The notes under the pieces: generated by a model
What the model saw: only the letters and a program-made list of their open reading frames with translations
Database searches by the model: none
What the model was told of the DNA's origin: nothing
Made by a program: the position numbers and the translations under genes
Assembly (NCBI GenBank): GCA_026395105.1
Contig: JAPLZH010000047.1
Location: 1-7,675 of the forward strand
DNA length: 7,675 nt
Source: Candidatus Tayloriibacteriota bacterium
GTDB lineage: Bacteria > Patescibacteriota > Minisyncoccia > Phycocordibacterales > PALSA-1337
Direction of reading: 5' to 3'
Shown: positions 5,315 to 7,675 of the stretch, piece after piece
Position numbering within the stretch: position 1 is the first letter of the stretch
Layout: the number at the start of each line of letters is the position of its first letter

Positions 5315-5911
5315 ATGAATAAACAATCATATATATTCATCGGCCGCTCGGGATGCGGAAAGGGAGCTCAGGTAGAGCTTCTACTTAATTTTCTAAAAAA
5401 GAACGATGCTGGTCGTGGAGTTTTCTGGGTCCAGACTGGAGCAGAGTTTAGGCGTTTCATAGAAGGTGATTCATTTACAAAAAGACTTTCGGGAAAAATA
5501 TATAAAGAAGGAAAACTTCAGCCAGAATTTCTCTCAGTTCTCATGTGGGCGAATTTTATGGCGGAGAATTATAATGGTAACGACCACTTACTAATAGACG
5601 GAACTCCTCGTCAGGTTCACGAAGCGGGCGTTCTAAATTCTGTCTTTGACTTTTATGGCATTAAAGATTTACATGTAATCTATATAAACACTAGCGAAGA
5701 GACGGCAAAGAAGCGTTTACTCGGCAGAGGTAGAATGGATGATACAGAAGAGGATATAAAAGTGCGAATGGAATGGTTTAAGACGAACGTCATACCTACT
5801 GTTGATTTTTATAAAAAAAGTCCACAGTATAATTTCGTAGAAGTGGACGGGGAGGGTGACCCATCGACCATTCATCAGGATATTTTGAAAAAAGTCAGAT
5901 TAGAGCTATAG
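5315..5911 (+). CDS. adk: Adenylate kinase, short type
   Basis: Adenylate kinase interconverts ATP + AMP and 2 ADP in the cytosol. The 198-residue protein has the P-loop GRSGCGKG (10-17, Lys16), the AMP-side segment TGAEFRRFI (41-49), the conserved LIDGTPRQ (93-100) in place of the common LIDGFPRT, and the arginine-rich phosphate-binding region KRLLGRGRMDDTEEDIKVR (133-151). The LID region is reduced to a few residues, so the zinc-finger or extended LID of long bacterial enzymes is absent. Another nucleoside monophosphate kinase specificity cannot be excluded, but position upstream of map, as in the usual secY-adk-map order, supports Adk. The stop is followed by a 25-base gap to map. Confidence 0.9.
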   Translation: MNKQSYIFIGRSGCGKGAQVELLLNFLKKNDAGRGVFWVQTGAEFRRFIEGDSFTKRLSGKIYKEGKLQPEFLSVLMWANFMAENYNGNDHLLIDGTPRQVHEAGVLNSVFDFYGIKDLHVIYINTSEETAKKRLLGRGRMDDTEEDIKVRMEWFKTNVIPTVDFYKKSPQYNFVEVDGEGDPSTIHQDILKKVRLEL

Positions 5912-5936
5912 TGAGAGTATATAACTGAATGAATAT

Positions 5937-6710
5937 ATGATTTCCATAAAAACAAAGGAGGATATAGTGATTTTAAGAGAAGGCGGGCGAAGGCATGCGG
6001 AGATTATGAATGAACTCGTAAAAGAAGTGAAGCCTGGCGTATCTTCAAAATATTTAAATAATTTTCTGGAAAAGATGATTACAGACGGAGGAGATGTGCC
6101 GTCTTTTTTAAACTATACGCCTTACGGTGCACCACGCGCATATCCAGCGGGACTTTGTGTTTCTATAAATGATGAAATCGTTCACGGCATTCCGAATGAA
6201 GAGGAAAAGATTTTAAAAGAAGGGGATATCGTCAGTTTAGACTTCGGCCTTACTCATAAAGGTTTGATCACAGATATGGCGGTGACGGTTCCTGTCGGCA
6301 AAGTAACTCCCGAATTAGAAAAGCTAATGGAGGTAACTCGTAATGCACTTTTTGCCGGAATAAAAGCAGCGAAGGGTGGCAAAAGAACGGGGGATATAGG
6401 GAGTGCTGTAGAGCGATCTGTTTTGCCTTTTAAATACGGAGTCGTAGAAGAACTATGTGGTCACGGAGTAGGTTATAAGGTTCATGAAGATCCATTCGTA
6501 CCGAATTATGGTGACCCAGGAACTGGAGATGTTTTAAAGCCAGGACTAGTTATAGCTATAGAGCCGATGGTTAATTTAGGTACGAAAAAGATAACTCTCG
6601 ACGATGATGAATATACATTCAGGACAAAAGATGGTAAACCTTCTGCGCACTTTGAACATACTATAGTCATAACGAAGGGAGATCCGGAAATCTTAACAAA
6701 AATTAATTAA
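5937..6710 (+). CDS. map: Type I methionine aminopeptidase
   Basis: This metalloprotease removes the initiator methionine from nascent proteins when the second residue is small. The 257-residue length fits the compact type I form without an N-terminal extension. All five metal ligands are visible: D102 (VSLDFG), D113 (ITDMAVTV), H176 (GHGVGYKVHEDP), E209 (IAIEPMV) and E240 (AHFEHTIVIT). The substrate-contacting H83 lies in VSINDEIVHGIP, and H183 is also conserved. Type I rather than type II follows from the absence of the ~60-residue insert. It lies between adk and ndk, consistent with the adk-map pair of the spc region; infA and rpmJ, common next genes, are not here. Confidence 0.97.
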   Translation: MISIKTKEDIVILREGGRRHAEIMNELVKEVKPGVSSKYLNNFLEKMITDGGDVPSFLNYTPYGAPRAYPAGLCVSINDEIVHGIPNEEEKILKEGDIVSLDFGLTHKGLITDMAVTVPVGKVTPELEKLMEVTRNALFAGIKAAKGGKRTGDIGSAVERSVLPFKYGVVEELCGHGVGYKVHEDPFVPNYGDPGTGDVLKPGLVIAIEPMVNLGTKKITLDDDEYTFRTKDGKPSAHFEHTIVITKGDPEILTKIN

Positions 6711-6724
6711 TTTTAGTTAAAAAA

Positions 6725-7330
6725 ATGAAACACTACAAAAATGAAAGAACATTAGTACTAATTAAACCAGATGGAATTCAAAGAGGCCTCATGGGTGAAA
6801 TCATTAGGAGGTATGAAAGAGTCGGATTAAAGCTAGTCGGCCTAAAAATCATGATTCCGACTCCTGAATTAATAGAAAAGCATTACACCCTCGACCCAGA
6901 ATGGAGAAGAATAACTGGAGAGAAGACTATAAAAAGCTATAAAGATAAAGGAATAGAGCCTCCTATATCAGACCCGCTAGAAATAACTACTAGATTATTA
7001 AAAAAACTCGTCACTTATATGACGAGCGGTCCGATACTCGCTATGGTTTGGCAGGGTGCACATGCCGTTAAAATAGTTAGAAAAATTACAGGTGGTACTG
7101 AACCTTTAACATCAGACGTCGGTACTATTCGTGGAGACTTTGTTTTAGATTCTTATGAAATGTCCGACGGAGATTTGAGAAGTGTAAGAAATCTCGTTCA
7201 TGCATCTGGTTCTGTTAAGGAGGCTGATAAGGAGATACCGCATTGGTTTGAAGATAATGAGATCGTGAACTATAAACTCGTGGCGGAGCAGATTCTATAT
7301 GATGTCAATCTAGACGGCATACTTGAATAA
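6725..7330 (+). CDS. ndk: Nucleoside diphosphate kinase, long form with internal insert
   Basis: Ndk transfers the gamma phosphate of ATP to nucleoside diphosphates through a phosphohistidine. The N-terminus RTLVLIKPDGIQRGLMGEII (8-27) carries the conserved Lys of KPDG (K14). The C-terminal half has GGTEPLTSDVGTIRGDF (123-139, R136) and the active-site NLVHASGSVKEADKEI, with N156 and catalytic H159. At 201 residues it is far longer than the usual 135-150. The extra ~45-50 residues lie between the IEKHY block (~50-54) and the TSGPILAMVWQG strand (100-111), and contain EWRRITGEKTIKSYKDKG. The usual HGSDS loop reads HASGS, losing the Asp. It starts 14 bases after map in A/T-rich sequence, and the promoter of the next RNA overlaps its end. 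Confidence 0.93.
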   Translation: MKHYKNERTLVLIKPDGIQRGLMGEIIRRYERVGLKLVGLKIMIPTPELIEKHYTLDPEWRRITGEKTIKSYKDKGIEPPISDPLEITTRLLKKLVTYMTSGPILAMVWQGAHAVKIVRKITGGTEPLTSDVGTIRGDFVLDSYEMSDGDLRSVRNLVHASGSVKEADKEIPHWFEDNEIVNYKLVAEQILYDVNLDGILE

Positions 7331-7338
7331 ACTATAAT
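7311..7338 (+). promoter_or_regulatory. Promoter for the RNA downstream of ndk
   Basis: A consensus TATAAT at 7333-7338 follows the ndk stop codon by two bases. TAGACG (7311-7316) lies 16 bases upstream and matches TTGACA at four of six positions. The predicted start near 7345 falls one base before the first paired base of the RNA fold, which supports the assignment. Confidence 0.55.
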
Positions 7339-7344
7339 TAGTGG

Positions 7345-7525
7345 AGGATCGCATAGTTATTTAATCTATAACATTTTTTCAGGGGAGCTGATGAACATTT
7401 CGGTGTTCGAATTAAGTCGGTCCGTGGATCTGACTTTGAGGTTTCCCACCTAGATTTTCTAGGCTGAATAACTACCGCGGTCCGAGAGAGAACATCCTCA
7501 CATCTTTGTGCGGGTGTTTTCTTTT
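7345..7525 (+). ncRNA. Candidate free-standing structured non-coding RNA (~180 nt)
   Basis: A 15-bp helix closes the domain. GGATCGC (7346-7352) pairs with GCGGTCC (7477-7483), and TAGTTATT (7354-7361) with AATAACTA (7467-7474), separated by a 1x2 internal loop. Inside are a GAACAT-TTCG-GTGTTC hairpin (7393-7408), an AAGTC/GACTT hairpin (7414-7436) extended by GGTC/GATC, a CCTAGA/TCTAGG hairpin (7449-7463), and a possible GGGGAG/TTTCCC stem (7382-7387 with 7442-7447). An own promoter precedes it and an intrinsic terminator ends it. It is not a tRNA, SRP RNA or tmRNA by visible motifs. Length and paired ends are compatible with a divergent 6S RNA, but the branched interior fits poorly, so I name no family. 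The opposite strand can be read as a 67-codon ORF of low plausibility. Confidence 0.6.
7491..7525 (+). terminator. Intrinsic terminator of the structured RNA
   Basis: AACATCCTCACA (7491-7502) pairs with TGTGCGGGTGTT (7507-7518) around a TCTT loop. Eleven of twelve positions pair, including one G-U. The stem is followed by TTCTTTT. It ends the transcript from 7345 and any read-through from ndk, 13 bases before the right element copy. Confidence 0.75.
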
Positions 7526-7527
7526 GA

Positions 7528-7536
7528 TGATATAAT
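7528..7536 (+). promoter_or_regulatory. Perfect extended -10 motif pointing into the right element copy
   Basis: TGATATAAT fits the extended -10 consensus TGnTATAAT exactly. The predicted start, near 7543, falls inside the first bases of the repeat. Such a promoter would send host-driven transcription into the outward ORF at 7598. It lies in unique sequence and is absent at the left copy. No -35 is recognisable. Confidence 0.35.
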
Positions 7537-7570
7537 ATCACTAGTGTCCGCTTAAAAATCCCTCCACATA

Positions 7571-7648
7571 GAAAAAACCCTTAGGATAAGGGATAATATG
7601 TTTATCGAAACCATTATCAACTTAATACTGCCTAAGGGCTCTTTCGTA
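7571..7648 (-). ncRNA. Candidate antisense RNA over the start of the element ORF (right copy)
   Basis: This is the mirror of 31-108, with the same extended -10 (7655-7663 on this strand), the same nested stems and the same T6 tract (7572-7577 on the complementary strand). It would be complementary to the ribosome-binding site and first codons of the ORF at 7598. Since it is identical in sequence to the left copy, it adds no independent evidence of conservation. Confidence 0.35.
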
Positions 7649-7675
7649 TGCATTATTCTAGCACAATTTTTAGTC
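7598..7675 (+). CDS. Partial outward-reading ORF in the right element copy (N-terminus only)
   Basis: ATG at 7598 opens 26 codons running to the window edge without a stop, identical to the left-copy peptide (MFIETIINLILPKGSF...). AAGGG lies about five bases before the ATG. The start codon sits inside the nested fold CCCTTAGG (7578-7585)/CCTAAGGG (7631-7638) and GATAAT (7592-7597)/ATTATC (7613-7618), which would hide it in long read-through transcripts. A transposase start is inferred from position only. Confidence 0.4.
   Translation, partial: MFIETIINLILPKGSFVCIILAQFLV

Larger units (their letters stand above)
7539..7675. repeat. Right copy of perfect 137-bp inverted repeat (probable mobile-element end)
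   Basis: It is the exact reverse complement of 4-140, entering at CACTAGTG and running to the last base of the window. Because both copies present the same terminus to the interior, any full elements would lie outside, in opposite orientations. Ending a window on both sides in the same repeat is what a short-read assembly does at multicopy elements. The copy begins just past the terminator of the structured RNA. Confidence 0.9.

Noticed and set aside
6699..6714. 16-bp AT-only palindrome AAAATTAATTAATTTT at the end of map
   Set aside because: It is composed only of A and T in an A/T-rich junction and overlaps the stop codon; chance is the simplest explanation.
323..7330. Recoded UGA (as in some CPR lineages), suggested by no gene ending in TGA
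   Set aside because: All eleven complete genes end in TAA or TAG, but none contains an in-frame TGA and glycine positions use ordinary GGN codons, so there is no positive sign of recoding.
4596..7484. CTACCGCGG(A/T)CCG found at both 4596-4608 and 7472-7484 (12 of 13 identical)
   Set aside because: A 13-base match with one mismatch is expected by chance several times in a window of this size; there is no extended similarity around it.
7338..7541. Minus-strand 67-codon ORF opposite the structured RNA
   Set aside because: The translation has no recognisable motif, and the plus strand has a promoter, a 15-bp closing helix and a terminator that explain the region better.
4..7675. Composite transposon or linear plasmid with terminal inverted repeats
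   Set aside because: The interior is essential chromosomal ribosomal and sec genes with no replication or transfer functions, and the repeats appear to be cut by the window edge rather than to be true molecule ends.

Overview
This window most likely comes from a Patescibacteria/CPR (Parcubacteria-like) chromosome. Four signs point there. The genes are A/T-rich and packed with gaps of a few bases. Almost no gene start has a Shine-Dalgarno sequence. The spc-type ribosomal operon has no rpmD (L30) between rpsE and rplO. The housekeeping enzymes are compact or unusual: an adenylate kinase without a LID insert, and a nucleoside diphosphate kinase with a large insert. The exact lineage cannot be read from the window alone.

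Layout. (a) Positions 4-140 and 7539-7675 are a perfect 137-bp inverted repeat at the two ends of the window. I read them as the same end of a multicopy mobile element, in two inverted copies, each cut off by the window edge. Each copy carries the first 26-27 codons of an outward-reading ORF, a hairpin that buries its start codon, and on the opposite strand an extended -10 motif and an intrinsic terminator that could make a ~78-nt antisense RNA. (b) Positions 141-322 hold a good sigma70-type promoter (TTGACT-17-TAGGAT) and a ~130-nt leader. (c) Positions 323-4473 are the co-directional spc-type operon rpsZ-rpsH-rplF-rplR-rpsE-rplO-secY. (d) Positions 4474-4749 are intergenic and rich in hairpins and palindromes. 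(e) Positions 4750-5265 encode an ORF6N-domain protein inserted between secY and adk, which are adjacent in many bacteria. (f) Positions 5315-7330 are adk, map and ndk. (g) Positions 7345-7525 hold a candidate free-standing structured non-coding RNA of ~180 nt, with its own promoter inside the end of ndk, a 15-bp closing helix and a terminator. The right element copy begins 13 bases further on.

The core genes work together. The ribosomal proteins build the small subunit (S14, S8, S5) and large subunit (L6, L18, L15). SecY inserts and exports nascent proteins. Map removes the initiator methionine, and Adk and Ndk balance the nucleotide pools. The two less ordinary parts are the regulatory design at the element ends (antisense RNA, sequestered start codon, host -10 motif firing into it) and the unassigned structured RNA downstream of ndk.
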